Assembly: GCF_002906575.1 (NCBI RefSeq) | Contig: NZ_CP026309.1 | Location: 4,092,001-4,156,000, forward strand | DNA from: Salinigranum rubrum | GTDB taxonomy: Archaea > Halobacteriota > Halobacteria > Halobacteriales > Haloferacaceae | Length of the DNA stretch: 64,000 bases | Direction: 5' to 3' | Notes under the pieces: generated by a model | The model's input: only the letters and a program-made list of their open reading frames with translations | What the model was told of the DNA's origin: nothing | The model's database searches: none | In this document: positions 8,988 to 18,271 of the stretch, piece after piece | How positions within the stretch are numbered: the first letter of the stretch is position 1 | Layout: each line of letters opens with the position of its first letter | Translations under genes and position numbers: made by a program

Positions 8988-9398
8988 ATGCGCGAAGTCA
9001 GGGTGTCGCGGTTCGTCCGGGCGACGCCGCGCGAACTCCGCCGACACCTGTCGCCGACAACCGTCGTCGAGGCCGAGGACAGCTTCAGCGTCCGGGCGGT
9101 CGACGACGTCGACGGGGCGACGCTCGTCACGGCCGGCGGCGGGGGGCTCCAGCTCTCGCTCCGGTTCGAGTCCCGTGAGGACGGCCTCTACTACACGCAG
9201 GAGGGACAGGACGGCCCGTTCGAGGCGATGGAGACGTGGGTCACGCTCGCCCGCGAGAACGAGGGGACCCGCCTGACGGCGCGCTCGCGCGTGAGCCTCG
9301 GCCTCCCGCTCGCCGCCGTCACCGACCGCGTCGCCGCGTGGAAGCGACGCGGGGAACTGAACCGCGCGCTCGACAACCTCGCCGCCGCCGTCGAGTGA
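8988..9398 (+). CDS. SRPBCC (START/polyketide-cyclase fold) family protein
   Basis: A 136-residue soluble protein. Its pattern is an N-terminal strand MREVRVSRFVRATPRELRRHL, a run of beta strands, and a long C-terminal helix (PLAAVTDRVAAWKRRGELNRALDNL), typical of the helix-grip SRPBCC superfamily that binds hydrophobic ligands in a cavity. The ligand is unknown. The TTTAACCC at 8959-8966 is a TATA-like element 22 bases before the ATG. Confidence 0.7.
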   Translation: MREVRVSRFVRATPRELRRHLSPTTVVEAEDSFSVRAVDDVDGATLVTAGGGGLQLSLRFESREDGLYYTQEGQDGPFEAMETWVTLARENEGTRLTARSRVSLGLPLAAVTDRVAAWKRRGELNRALDNLAAAVE

Positions 9399-9515
9399 CG
9401 GACGGCTCGCGACCGAGGAGAACCACAGTCGGTCGCTCCCGGTCGAGACAGACGCTCGTGCGCCCGTGCCACCAGACCACGGGCTGTTTTTCCGACTCGG
9501 TTCTGACCGTCGCGT

Positions 9516-9737
9516 ATGGGACTGTTCAGCACCCTCTCCGAGACGCTCAGGGCGTCGACGTCGTCGACCGACCGCGGCGGGAGCGGGGAGCAGTCGAAGG
9601 GCGCGTACTGGTGTCACGACTGCTCGGAACGCCTGCTGGACCTCGACGTCGAGGGCGACGAGCCGCCGACGTGCCCCGATTGCGGCGCGGAAATGACGTT
9701 CGAGCGGTCGCCCGGGTCGACCGGGTGCGCCTGCTGA
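9516..9737 (+). CDS. Small zinc-ribbon protein (73 aa)
   Basis: It starts MGLFSTLSETLRASTSST. A Cys4 ribbon is formed by CHDC (33-36) and CPDC (54-57), and the C-terminus is Cys-containing (STGCAC). Such small ribbon proteins are common in haloarchaea and usually uncharacterised; regulatory or RNA-binding roles are possible. It lies downstream of the SRPBCC gene on the same strand, 117 bases away. Confidence 0.75.
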   Translation: MGLFSTLSETLRASTSSTDRGGSGEQSKGAYWCHDCSERLLDLDVEGDEPPTCPDCGAEMTFERSPGSTGCAC

Positions 9738-9783
9738 CCATCGGGGATCACGCCGCCGCTGTCACTCACGCCGCCGCTGTCGC

Positions 9784-11088
9784 TCACGCCGCGTCGGGCG
9801 CAGCCAGCACGACACGCTCGCCCTGCTCGGTCGGGAAGGGGTTCTCCCCCTCCCAGGTGCCGGGGTCGAACGACGCGAACGCCTCGTCGTCGAGGAGGCA
9901 GTCGTCGAGTCGAGCACGTAACGACTCCTCGTCGAAGCCCGTCCCGATGAACACCAGTTCGATCCGGCGGTCACCCCAGTCGTCGTCCCACTCCAGGTTC
10001 CGGCGATTACGTCGATAGGCGTCCTGCTCGAACTCGGGGCGCGTCGCGACCCACGGCCCCGCGGCTTCGACGTGAACGGAGGGGCCGGCCTGCCCGAGCG
10101 CGAGGTTGAGTTCGCGCCCGGCGACCCACAGCGTCCCCTTCGAGCGGACCACGTTCGGGGGCAGGTCCGCGAGCAGGTCCGCGAGACGCCCGGGGTGGAA
10201 CGGTCGTCGCCGCCGGTAGACGAACGAGGTGACGCCGTACGCCTCCTCCGGGTGGCTGTGGCCCCCGTGGTCGTGGTCGTGACTGTGGTCATCGCCGTGG
10301 TCGTGGTCGTGAGCGTGCCCCTCGTGGTCGTGGTCGTCGTGTTCGTCCTCGTCAGCCTCGTGGTCGCCGTCGCCCGCGTCCGCGAGCGCCTGCCGCCACC
10401 CTGCCGCCTCCGCCGCGCGCGCCGGGTCGTACAGCCGCCGCCCGAGGAGGCGGTCGGGGTCGACCGTCGAGTACTCCGTCCGGATGATCTCGGCGTCGGG
10501 CCGGAGGCCGTGGACGAGTTCCTCGACCGTCGCGAGTTCCTCGTCGGAGACCAGATCGGTCTTGTTCAGGAGGACGACGTTCGCGAGTTCGACCTGCTCG
10601 ACGAGGAGGTCAGAGAGGGGTCGGGTGTCGTCGTCGGCCGCCCCGCGGCGCGTCGCCTCGCCGGCACCGCCGAAGGCGTCGTAGAACTGGCGGGCGTCGA
10701 CGACCGTCACCAGCGCGTCGACGACGTACCGCGCCGAGGCGTTACCCCTGGTGAACAGCTTCGCGACGGGACCCGGCTCGGAGATGCCGGACGCCTCCAC
10801 GACGAGGTGGTCGAAGTCGCGCTCGCGGGCGAGTCGCATCACGGCCCGGTCGAGGTCGCCGCGGAGTTCACAGCAGATACAGCCGTTCGACAGTTCGGTC
10901 ACCGACCCCGCGGCGTTCGCCGAACGCCCGCTCACGAGTTCCGCGTCGACGTTGATCTCGCCCATGTCGTTGACGAGGACGGCGATGTCGCGGTCGCCGG
11001 CGGTGTCGAGGAGGCGGTTCAGGAGCGTCGTCTTCCCCGCACCGAGACTCCCGGAGAGGATGGTCACCGGGATGTCGTCGCTTGCCAT
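9784..11088 (-). CDS. CobW/ZNG1-family GTP-dependent metallochaperone, His-rich
   Basis: A 434-residue COG0523 G3E GTPase. The P-loop is GSLGAGKTT (12-21), the metal-site motif is NGCICCEL (Cys70-x-Cys72-Cys73), and NKTDL is the guanine-specificity motif. Between the GTPase and the CobW C-terminal domain lies a histidine-rich acidic loop of repeated HDHD/HDHG units, probably a zinc buffer or delivery site. It likely loads a metal, most plausibly zinc, onto a client enzyme. The client is not identified by the neighbours (an amidase upstream on the same strand). Confidence 0.9.
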   Translation of the reverse strand: MASDDIPVTILSGSLGAGKTTLLNRLLDTAGDRDIAVLVNDMGEINVDAELVSGRSANAAGSVTELSNGCICCELRGDLDRAVMRLARERDFDHLVVEASGISEPGPVAKLFTRGNASARYVVDALVTVVDARQFYDAFGGAGEATRRGAADDDTRPLSDLLVEQVELANVVLLNKTDLVSDEELATVEELVHGLRPDAEIIRTEYSTVDPDRLLGRRLYDPARAAEAAGWRQALADAGDGDHEADEDEHDDHDHEGHAHDHDHGDDHSHDHDHGGHSHPEEAYGVTSFVYRRRRPFHPGRLADLLADLPPNVVRSKGTLWVAGRELNLALGQAGPSVHVEAAGPWVATRPEFEQDAYRRNRRNLEWDDDWGDRRIELVFIGTGFDEESLRARLDDCLLDDEAFASFDPGTWEGENPFPTEQGERVVLAAPDAA

Positions 11089-11151
11089 ACCCCCTGTGCC
11101 GTGTCGACGGTCTTGAAACGGACGGTCGCCGCCGGGAGCGGCCGGTCGAAG

Positions 11152-12678
11152 TTACAACTCGGGCGCGACGCTCCGCTCGAACGCCCGGGCGCCCCGCAGA
11201 GCCGTCGCGTCGTCGAACCGCTCCCCCACGAGCATCAGTCCGACCGGGAGGCCGTCGCTGGTGCCGCAGGGGACGGACGTGGCGGGGTGGCCCGTCACGT
11301 CGAACGGGGCCGTGTTGGGCAGCATGTTCAGCGCCCGGTCGATGGCTTCCAGTCGCGACATCTCGGGGGCGAGTTCGTGCGCCGTCTGCGGCGTCGTCGG
11401 CATCGCCAGGACGTCGACGTCGGCGAGCAGGTCGTCGTACGTGCTCGCCAGTTTTCGACTCAGGTTCTGCGCCTTCGCGTAGTAGTGGCCGCGGTACTCG
11501 TCGGCGAGGTACTGGCCGACCACCAGCGTCAGTTTGAGCGTGGTGACGTAGTCGTCCGCCTGCGCGCGTCGGGCGCGGCCGAACGCGTCGGCGAACTGGG
11601 TGTCGTAGAATCCCTTGCCGTAGTGGCCGATTCCCTCGCTCCCGACCGTGGCGGCCGTCGCCTCCATGGCGATGGCGTTCCAGATGGGGAGGCCGTCGAG
11701 GTGCATCGGCAGCGACACCTCGGTCACCGTCGCGCCGGCGGACTCGAACTCGTCGAGCGCCTCGTGGACCGTCTCGTCGACGCCGTCCTCGCTCTCGTCG
11801 TGGCCGAAGCCCTCCGCGAGCACGCCGACGGTGACACCGCTGGGGTCGTCGTCGAGTGCGTCGACGTAGTCGTCGGTCGGCACGACCCCCTGCCGCGGGT
11901 CGAGGTCGTCCTTTCCGGCGAGAACGTCGAGGACGCGCGCGCAGTCTTCGACCGACGAGGCCATCGGTCCCGCGTGGTCGAACGACCGGCCGAGGCCGAC
12001 GATACCGGTGTAGGGAACGAGGCTGTGCGTCGGCTTGTGGCCGACGATGCCGCTCCAGGCGGCGGGAATGCGGATCGACCCGCCCTGGTCGCCGCCGATG
12101 GCGACGTCGACCGCACCGGACGCGACCGCGGCCGCGCTCCCGCTCGACGACCCGCCCGCGATGTGGTTCTCGTCGCGGGGGTTCAGAACCGGCCCCGTCG
12201 CGGACAGTTCGCCGCTGCCCGAAAAGGCCATGTCCTCCATGTTGAGCTTCCCGGTGATGGTCGCGCCCGCGTCGAGCAGTCGGGTGACGATGGTCGCGTC
12301 GGTCGACGGGACGTACCCCTCGAACAGTTTCGACCCGAGCGTCATCTCTACGCCGGCGACCGCGACGTTGTCCTTGACGCCCACCTCGTACCCCGCCAGC
12401 GGTCCGCCGTCGGCGCCGCTGACTCGACACTTCGTGACGAACGCGTTGAGCGGGTCCTCCTCGGGGCCGGGTTTGTACCCGGGGTCGCGGTCGGTGTGCT
12501 CGATGCGCGGTCTCGGGTCGACGAGTTCGTCGAGCCGTTCGTAGCCGGCGAGGACGCCGGGGACGATGGCCGCGAAGTCCGCGACTTCCTCGTCGGTGAG
12601 GTCGATGTGGTGTGCGGCGGCCTTCTCGCGGATTTCCGCCTCTGTCGGCGGCTGGACGTTCGGTGGCTGCTCTGACAT
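11152..12678 (-). CDS. Amidase, amidase-signature family
   Basis: A 508-residue enzyme with the Ser-cisSer-Lys triad of the amidase-signature family. Lys102 lies in GVKDN, the cis-serine in the GGSSSGS loop (175-181), and the nucleophile Ser201 in GGDQGGSIRIPA. It resembles GatA but has an extra N-terminal helical region (MSEQPPNVQPPTEAEIREKA) and no gatB/gatC nearby, so a catabolic amidase is more likely than a tRNA amidotransferase. The substrate is unknown. The ATG at 12678 is chosen over upstream in-frame codons, which add Arg-rich sequence unlike the family. Confidence 0.9.
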   Translation of the reverse strand: MSEQPPNVQPPTEAEIREKAAAHHIDLTDEEVADFAAIVPGVLAGYERLDELVDPRPRIEHTDRDPGYKPGPEEDPLNAFVTKCRVSGADGGPLAGYEVGVKDNVAVAGVEMTLGSKLFEGYVPSTDATIVTRLLDAGATITGKLNMEDMAFSGSGELSATGPVLNPRDENHIAGGSSSGSAAAVASGAVDVAIGGDQGGSIRIPAAWSGIVGHKPTHSLVPYTGIVGLGRSFDHAGPMASSVEDCARVLDVLAGKDDLDPRQGVVPTDDYVDALDDDPSGVTVGVLAEGFGHDESEDGVDETVHEALDEFESAGATVTEVSLPMHLDGLPIWNAIAMEATAATVGSEGIGHYGKGFYDTQFADAFGRARRAQADDYVTTLKLTLVVGQYLADEYRGHYYAKAQNLSRKLASTYDDLLADVDVLAMPTTPQTAHELAPEMSRLEAIDRALNMLPNTAPFDVTGHPATSVPCGTSDGLPVGLMLVGERFDDATALRGARAFERSVAPEL

Positions 12679-12820
12679 GGTACCACACGACATATCAATG
12701 TAGCCACACATAAGCACTGCCGTCGGCCGCCCGGTCGTCGGCCCGCGTCCGGTCGCGCGTCGAGAACGGGCGAGGCGACGAGCGACACGTTTTTGCCCGG
12801 TCTTTGATGACTGTCGGCGT

Positions 12821-13117
12821 ATGACGCTCGCCGAGCGCATCGACGCCTTCCTCGCCTGGGCCGAACAGTGGGCCCGCGGCCTCTATCACGGGATGGTCGC
12901 GCATCCGGCCTACGAGAAGATAGAGAAGGAGGCCGAGGACATCGAGGACACGTTCATGCTGGCGTGTTTTCCCGACGCGTTCGGGATCCCTTCGCCCGTG
13001 TCGTACTACACCGCCGAACTCCTCCCGTACCTCGAAGACGAGTTCGAGGCGTGGGAGCGGCGGATGTGGGACCGCGGGAGCCTCCTCGAACGGAAGGGTC
13101 AGCAGTATCACTTCTGA
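12821..13117 (+). CDS. Conserved haloarchaeal protein of unknown function (98 aa)
   Basis: A mostly helical, acidic protein (MTLAERIDAFLAWAEQWARG ... ERKGQQYHF) rich in aromatic residues, with no membrane segment. Its stop lies two bases before the ATG of the ArsA/Get3 ATPase gene, so the two are almost certainly one operon and may be functionally linked. A T-rich TATA-like stretch (TTTTTG, 12790-12795) precedes the start. I do not recognise a named family. Confidence 0.75.
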   Translation: MTLAERIDAFLAWAEQWARGLYHGMVAHPAYEKIEKEAEDIEDTFMLACFPDAFGIPSPVSYYTAELLPYLEDEFEAWERRMWDRGSLLERKGQQYHF

Positions 13118-13119
13118 CC

Positions 13120-14085
13120 ATGCGCGAGTTCGTCTTCTTCGGCGGCAAGGGCGGCGTCGGCAAGACCACCGTGTCGAGCGCCTACGCGCTCAAGTGCGCC
13201 CGGGCGGGCGTCGACACGCTCGTCGTCTCGACCGATCCCGCCCACTCGACCTCGGACGTGTTCGACCAGCAGTTCTCCGACGACCCCTCTCCGGTCGAGG
13301 GCGTCGACGACCTCCACGCCATGGAGATCGACCCCGAGGAAGAGGTCGAGCGACACCTCATGGAGACCAGGCGAGCGATGGGCGACCAGGTGAGCCCCGC
13401 GATGGTCAACGAGATCGACCGACAGATCGAGATGGCACACCAGACGCCCGGCGCCTACGAGTCGGCGCTGTTCGACCGATTCATCGGCGTGATGCGCGAA
13501 AACGACTACGAGCGCGTCGTCTTCGACACCTCGCCGACGGGCGGGACGCTCAGACTGCTGTCGCTGCCGGACCTCCTCGAGGGGTGGATCGACCGCCTGA
13601 TGCACAAGCGAAAGCAGTCGGTGAAGCTGTTCGAGCGCGCCGCCATCGGTAACAACGAGCCCCGGCGGATGATGGAGGGCGACCCCATCATCGCGCGCCT
13701 CCAAGAGCGAAAGGAACTGTTCGAGTTCGCGGGCGACGCCCTGCGAAACAGAGCCACCTTCTACCTCGTCGTCAACCCCGACGAACTCTCCATCCGGGAG
13801 ACGTCGCGCGCCGTCGAGAACCTCCTCGACGCCGGCCTCTCCGTGGAGGGACTCGCCGTGAACAAACTCACCCCCGAACCGGACCCCGACGAGCAGGGGC
13901 GCGGGGCGCGATTCCTCCGCGACCGCGTCGAGACCGAGCGCGAGCGCCTCGACACCCTCCGGACCGAGTTCGACCAGCCGCTCGTCGCGGAGATAGAGAC
14001 GCGGGTCGCCGAGGTGAAGGGGAACCTGCTCGCCGACGTGGCCGACGAACTGTCTATCGACGTCGCCGCCGACCCGGCCGCGTGA
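13120..14085 (+). CDS. ArsA/Get3-family ATPase
   Basis: A 321-residue cytoplasmic ATPase. The deviant Walker A is GGKGGVGKTT (8-17), switch I has STDPAHSTSD, the A-loop is DTSPTGGTLRLL, and NKLTPEP is the adenine-contact motif. It has one ATPase domain, as in Get3 and archaeal homologues, rather than the tandem repeat of bacterial ArsA. No CxxC dimer-zinc motif is visible. No arsenite transporter or regulator is nearby, so a role in targeting tail-anchored proteins or another membrane-delivery function is more likely than arsenic export. It sits in an operon with the 98-residue gene. Confidence 0.88.
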   Translation: MREFVFFGGKGGVGKTTVSSAYALKCARAGVDTLVVSTDPAHSTSDVFDQQFSDDPSPVEGVDDLHAMEIDPEEEVERHLMETRRAMGDQVSPAMVNEIDRQIEMAHQTPGAYESALFDRFIGVMRENDYERVVFDTSPTGGTLRLLSLPDLLEGWIDRLMHKRKQSVKLFERAAIGNNEPRRMMEGDPIIARLQERKELFEFAGDALRNRATFYLVVNPDELSIRETSRAVENLLDAGLSVEGLAVNKLTPEPDPDEQGRGARFLRDRVETERERLDTLRTEFDQPLVAEIETRVAEVKGNLLADVADELSIDVAADPAA

Positions 14086-14205
14086 GAACGGTGACGGTCT
14101 CTCTGTGACCTGCGAACGCGAACGGGGCCGAGCGAGACCGAACCGGCTCCCGTCTCCGTGTTCGACAGTTCGTACCTGGTCGTGTGTGTCAGAAACAAAT
14201 CCGAA

Positions 14206-14226
14206 GCTTTAAGTGAGGGATTTATC
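14206..14226 (+). promoter_or_regulatory. Candidate TATA elements for cstA
   Basis: GCTTTAAGTG (14206-14215) and GATTTATCAT (14219-14228) precede the cstA ATG at 14250 by about 24-35 bases. Confidence 0.45.
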
Positions 14227-14249
14227 ATGTTCAAAAATGGGGCTCACAC

Positions 14250-16070
14250 ATGGTACAAGCTATCACGCTGGTGGTACTGGTGCTGGTCACGTTCAGTATC
14301 GGGTATCTGGGCTACTCGAGATATCTCTCGCAGTTCGTCGAACTCGACGACTCCCGGGAAACGCCGGCACACAAGTACGAGGACGGGCAGGAGTACGTTC
14401 CATCGAAGAAGCCGGTCCTCTTAGGGCATCACTATTCGAGCATCGCGGGCGGCGCACCCATCGTCGGTCCGATCACCGCGACGGTCGTCTGGGGCTGGGT
14501 CCCGGCGTTTCTCTGGGTCGCCATCGGTAACCCGCTGTTCGGCGCCGTTCACGACTTCATGTCGCTCTCGGCGAGTATGCGCCACGAGGGCAAGTCCATC
14601 GGGTACATCATCGGCGAGTACGTCGGCGAGCGCGGCAAGAACATGATCCTCTGGTTCGCGTTCCTCACGATCATCCTCGTCGCCGCCGTCTTCGCGCTCG
14701 TCATCGCCGTCGTGTTCAACGCGTATCCACAGGCCGCGACGGCGTCGCTCGTCTACATCCTCCTCGCGCTGGTGTTCGGGGTCTACCTCTACCAGCTGAA
14801 CCTGCCGTTCCTGCCGGGGACGGTCGCGTTCGTCGTGATGGTCTTCGCGGGCGTGTGGGTCGGAACGCTGTTCCCCATCGCGCTGGTGCCCGGCGACTAC
14901 CCCGCCGGCACGATGGTGCTCTTCTCGCAGGGGTTCCTCCCGCCGGTGCTCGGGAGCGCCAACATCGCGATGTGGATCCCCGTGGTGCTCATCTACGGCT
15001 TCGTCGCGAGCGTGCTCCCGGTGTGGGTGCTGCTCCAGCCGCGTGACTTCCTCACGTCGAGCCTGCTGTACGCCGGCGTCGGCGGGACGCTCCTGGCCGT
15101 CGTCGTCGGCACGGCCACCGGCGCGGGCCAGCAGCTCACGGTCAGCGTCCCGGCCTACGCGGGCTTCTGGGGCGGCGCGCTCGTCGACACGAGACTCCCG
15201 CTGTTCCCCATCCTCTTCGTCACCATCGCGTGTGGGACCATCAGCGGGTTCCACTCGCTCGTCTCCTCGGGGACGACGGCGAAGCAGCTCAACAAGGAGA
15301 CCGACGCCCGGACCATCGGCTACGGTGGCATGCTCGGCGAGGGGCTCCTCGCGACGGTCGCCATCGTGACGGTCGCCGTCTACGCGGAGGTTCCGACCGG
15401 CGGCGGCATCGGCCTCGCCCTGCCGAACTTCGCCTCGGGCGGCGGGCTCATCCTCAACATCGGCTTCGGCATCCCCGAGGCCATCGCCGCGCCGTTCATG
15501 GGGCTGGTGCTCGTGAGCTTCCTGCTCACGTCGACCGACACGGCGATCCGTCTCGGTCGGTACATGCTCGAAGAGATCGTCGGCACGCCGGAGACGTCGC
15601 TTCAGGAGACCGCGACGAACCGCTACGTCAACGCGGGCCTGCAGGTCGCACCGGCGTACGTCCTCGTCGCCTCCGGCCGGTGGGCCGACCTCTGGCCGCT
15701 GTTCGGCGGCGCGAACCAGACGCTCGCGGCGCTCGCGCTGCTCGTCGCGACCATCTGGCTCGCCAACTGGGACGACTCCAAGCAGCTCATCAGCACCGGC
15801 GCGCCGATGGCGCTGATGCTCGCCGTCACCACGACCGCGCTGCTGTATCTGGCGTTCTACCAGAACCTCTATCAGAAGTTCCTCAACGACGCGTGGATGG
15901 CCGAGGCGACGACCATCGCCATCGCGTCGACGGTCGTCCAGATCGTCATCGCGCTCGTCCTCGTCGGGTTGGCGCTCTCGTTGGCCTACATGGGCATCAA
16001 CAACGTCCGCAAGGCCCGGTCGACCGGCCCGGCAATCGCCGACGGCGGCGACGCCCGGAGCGACGACTGA
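14250..16070 (+). CDS. cstA: Carbon starvation protein CstA, peptide/pyruvate transporter family
   Basis: A 606-residue polytopic membrane protein. Family landmarks are VPSKKPVLLGHHYSSIAGGAPIVGP (about 51-75), the GNPLFGAVHDFMSLSASMRHEGKS loop, and GFHSLVSSGTTAKQL in the middle. It has roughly 16 hydrophobic segments and a short acidic C-terminal tail. CstA proteins import peptides or pyruvate under carbon limitation. It is monocistronic by spacing (180 bases before the convergent next gene). No CstA-associated small protein (YbdD/YjiX) follows. Confidence 0.94.
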   Translation: MVQAITLVVLVLVTFSIGYLGYSRYLSQFVELDDSRETPAHKYEDGQEYVPSKKPVLLGHHYSSIAGGAPIVGPITATVVWGWVPAFLWVAIGNPLFGAVHDFMSLSASMRHEGKSIGYIIGEYVGERGKNMILWFAFLTIILVAAVFALVIAVVFNAYPQAATASLVYILLALVFGVYLYQLNLPFLPGTVAFVVMVFAGVWVGTLFPIALVPGDYPAGTMVLFSQGFLPPVLGSANIAMWIPVVLIYGFVASVLPVWVLLQPRDFLTSSLLYAGVGGTLLAVVVGTATGAGQQLTVSVPAYAGFWGGALVDTRLPLFPILFVTIACGTISGFHSLVSSGTTAKQLNKETDARTIGYGGMLGEGLLATVAIVTVAVYAEVPTGGGIGLALPNFASGGGLILNIGFGIPEAIAAPFMGLVLVSFLLTSTDTAIRLGRYMLEEIVGTPETSLQETATNRYVNAGLQVAPAYVLVASGRWADLWPLFGGANQTLAALALLVATIWLANWDDSKQLISTGAPMALMLAVTTTALLYLAFYQNLYQKFLNDAWMAEATTIAIASTVVQIVIALVLVGLALSLAYMGINNVRKARSTGPAIADGGDARSDD

Positions 16071-16192
16071 CGCGTCCGAAGCGACGTTCGGACCGCTCCA
16101 CGCTCACGCTCGCTGTTCGGCTTCGGTACGTTCGGAGCCGCCCGTCCCTCGCGTTCCCGCCCTACCCGTCGAAGGCGTCGCTCCGACGCGAC

Positions 16193-16870
16193 TCACCCGA
16201 ACAGGCGTTGTTTGAGTCGCGACACGAACCCCGCGTCCGACTCGATGGGCTCCCAGGTCCGGATGGCGTCGACCACGTCGGCGTTCCGGCTGACGACGAG
16301 GTCCTCGTCCTCCGGAGCGACGACGGCCAGGTGTATCTCGTAGTGACCGTTGTAGCCGTATCTGAGGAGGGTCCGTTCCTCGAAGGAGGCGACGCGGTCG
16401 CGGACGTCGTCGCTGATCGCGTCGGCGACGGCGACGAACGTGAAGTCGGTGGCGTAGTGTTCCTCGTCGGCATCGACCCACTCGTCGGCCAGCGTGTGGC
16501 CGAGGTCGACGAACCGGTCGATGTCGCTCACGCGGACCGGGCCGCGTTCGGTGAGAAAGAGGTGCTCGTACGCGTGCTGGTGCCCGTAGGTGATCGCCGG
16601 GTGGAAGAACTGCTTGTGGCTCTCCATGCGGAGTTCGCCCCGGAGCGTGAACGGCTCTCCCCGGACCGTCACGTCCTTTTCGAGGTCGTAGTTGAACATG
16701 ATTCGATCGGAGACCCGGTCGACGTACTCGTCGTCCCACGCGGGGACGTCCGCGTCGTCGGCGGACTCGGGACCCGCCTCCGCCCCGTCGACGGGGCTCT
16801 CCGGAGCATCGGGTTCGTCTACGTCCCCGGTCGAGGCTGTCTCCCCCGCCCGCTCCTCGTCCGTGGTCAT
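16193..16870 (-). CDS. Haloarchaeal protein of unknown function (225 aa)
   Basis: A soluble, very acidic protein. Residues 1-55 are a disordered Asp/Glu/Ala tail, followed by an alpha/beta domain with conserved-looking segments (RVSDRIMFNYDLEKDVTVRG, ESHKQFFHPAITYGHQHAYEHLF, EEHYATDFTFVAVAD). Its ATG overlaps the stop of the upstream cupin gene by four bases, indicating one operon. It is convergent with cstA. I recognise no named family; the several histidines in HPAITYGHQHAYEH could bind metal, but this is inference. Confidence 0.75.
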   Translation of the reverse strand: MTTDEERAGETASTGDVDEPDAPESPVDGAEAGPESADDADVPAWDDEYVDRVSDRIMFNYDLEKDVTVRGEPFTLRGELRMESHKQFFHPAITYGHQHAYEHLFLTERGPVRVSDIDRFVDLGHTLADEWVDADEEHYATDFTFVAVADAISDDVRDRVASFEERTLLRYGYNGHYEIHLAVVAPEDEDLVVSRNADVVDAIRTWEPIESDAGFVSRLKQRLFG

Positions 16871-17256
16871 CCGTCCGTCTCGCCCTCGGGGTCGTACGCG
16901 TGGGCGTCGCCCGAGACGGCCGGCGCGCCGATGGCGACGACCGTGACCCGCCCGTCGGCGTCGGCGGGGTTGTACGCCCGCTGGGGGCTCTTCGGCTCGA
17001 CGGCGAAGAACGACCCTTCGGGGACGTCGTACGTCTCGTCGGGCGTCTCCACCGCGAGCGTCCCCTCGGCGACGTAGAACAGTTCCTCCTGTTCGTCGTG
17101 GTAGTGGTACGCGAGCGGGAGTTGTTCGCCGGGGTCGGCGCTGAATCGGTTGACCGCTACCTGCGACAGCCCGGCCGCCTCCGAGATGCGGCGGAGTTCA
17201 CAGGGCCGGTCGGGAACGGGTTCGACCTCTGTCGGGTCGACGACGCGGTATCCCAT
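16867..17256 (-). CDS. Cupin-fold protein
   Basis: A 129-residue single-domain cupin. The first motif is LAYHYHDEQEELFYVAEG, with metal-ligand-like His and Glu residues, and the second is EGSFFAVEPKSPQRAYNP. The second motif lacks the usual final His (Arg-Ala-Tyr instead), so metal binding may be altered. A small-molecule binding or isomerase/dioxygenase role is possible. The ATG at 17256 (MGYRVVDPTEVE) is the family-like start. Its stop overlaps the next gene by four bases, so the two are translationally coupled. Confidence 0.85.
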   Translation of the reverse strand: MGYRVVDPTEVEPVPDRPCELRRISEAAGLSQVAVNRFSADPGEQLPLAYHYHDEQEELFYVAEGTLAVETPDETYDVPEGSFFAVEPKSPQRAYNPADADGRVTVVAIGAPAVSGDAHAYDPEGETDG

Positions 17257-17302
17257 ACCCGCTCTGAGTGGGTAATCCGATAAAAGACCGTTGACAACGA
17301 CG

Positions 17303-17779
17303 CTAGCCGTGTCGCTCCGTCCACTCGGCCCGCCGCTCGGTGTAGGTGTCGTCCGACTCCACCCGGTCGAGGAACGCGCGGTACACCTGTGATATCTCGT
17401 ACTTCTCCTCGTCGTACCACTGCTGTGGCTCGCGTTCGGCCCCGTCGTCGTCGTACTTCCGCCCGCCGGGGTACTTCGCGTAGCGGAGGCTCCGCGTCCA
17501 GCCCATCTGGAGGTACTTGCGAGCCATGTCCATCCCGACGAAATCGTCCTCGTCCCGATACGCCCGGAACCGCTCGAACAGCTCCCGTGCCGCCGTCTCC
17601 GCGCCGTCGAGCGTCTTGACCTCCCACAGCGGGAGCAGTTCGTCCTTGTACGGCTGGACCTTGAACGCGCCCTGTTCGCCCCGGCCGACCTCGTACGCCT
17701 CCGGCCGCTCCCGGAAGTCGATGTCGTACTCCGGTCCGTCGCTCTCGTCGGTCTCGTCGCCAGGAGACAGGTCCGACAT
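17303..17779 (-). CDS. DUF4385 family protein
   Basis: A 158-residue soluble protein carrying the signature of DUF4385: DFRERPEAYEVGRGEQGAFK near residue 20, then PYKDELLPLWEVK and DDFVGMDMARKYLQMGWTRS, and RYAKYPGGRKYD. The family is widespread in bacteria and its function is unknown. Many proteins of this family are similar in length. The gene ends 47 bases upstream of the cupin start on the same strand. The bacterial distribution hints at transfer, although base composition is typical of the window. Confidence 0.82.
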   Translation of the reverse strand: MSDLSPGDETDESDGPEYDIDFRERPEAYEVGRGEQGAFKVQPYKDELLPLWEVKTLDGAETAARELFERFRAYRDEDDFVGMDMARKYLQMGWTRSLRYAKYPGGRKYDDDGAEREPQQWYDEEKYEISQVYRAFLDRVESDDTYTERRAEWTERHG

Positions 17780-17936
17780 ACCGGGGCGTGGGGTCGTCGC
17801 GTGATGTGTCTACTGGCAGTCGGCGGTCGACGGTCGCCGCACTCGTACCCGGCGCTCGTTCGACGTCGACGCACCGCCCGTGCGCCGTCGTCGCACTATC
17901 ACTGTTTTTAATGTGAACGCGCACGCACTGTGAGGC

Positions 17937-18167
17937 ATGGGCGGAAAGAAGACCGAAGCGTGTGGACGCTGTGCCATGTCGTCCGTCGTCGGCCTCTCAC
18001 AGGACGGCGACGGCGACGAGGAGTCCCGGTCGCGGGACCCGTTCGGCGAGGCGCGCATCGAGGTCGACGAACGCCAACTGCGGGCAGTCTCGCCGAGCGC
18101 GTGGCTCGGCGGCGTCAAGCAGTGGCTCGACGACACGGCGACTCGGCTCACCTACGGCGACCGCTGA
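17937..18167 (+). CDS. Small haloarchaeal protein with CxxC (76 aa)
   Basis: It starts MGGKKTEACGRCAMSSVVG, with a lone C-x2-C near the N-terminus, and continues as an acidic then amphipathic segment (PSAWLGGVKQWLDDTATRL). The ATG follows a TATA-like TTTTTAATG (17906-17914) by 22 bases. No family is recognised. It is divergent from the DUF4385 gene. Confidence 0.6.
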   Translation: MGGKKTEACGRCAMSSVVGLSQDGDGDEESRSRDPFGEARIEVDERQLRAVSPSAWLGGVKQWLDDTATRLTYGDR

Positions 18168-18271
18168 GACGGGGTCCGGCCGACGCCCGGTCAGCACGAC
18201 GGCGCGTGACCGTGTCACCGCTTCCCGCGGAGCGTTTTTTACAGAGTAGCCACTGTTTAACAGGACAGGTA

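Noticed and set aside
10072-12675. Long plus-strand frame opposite the CobW and amidase genes
   Set aside because: The translation is Arg/Val-rich without family motifs, while the minus-strand genes have intact active-site motifs.
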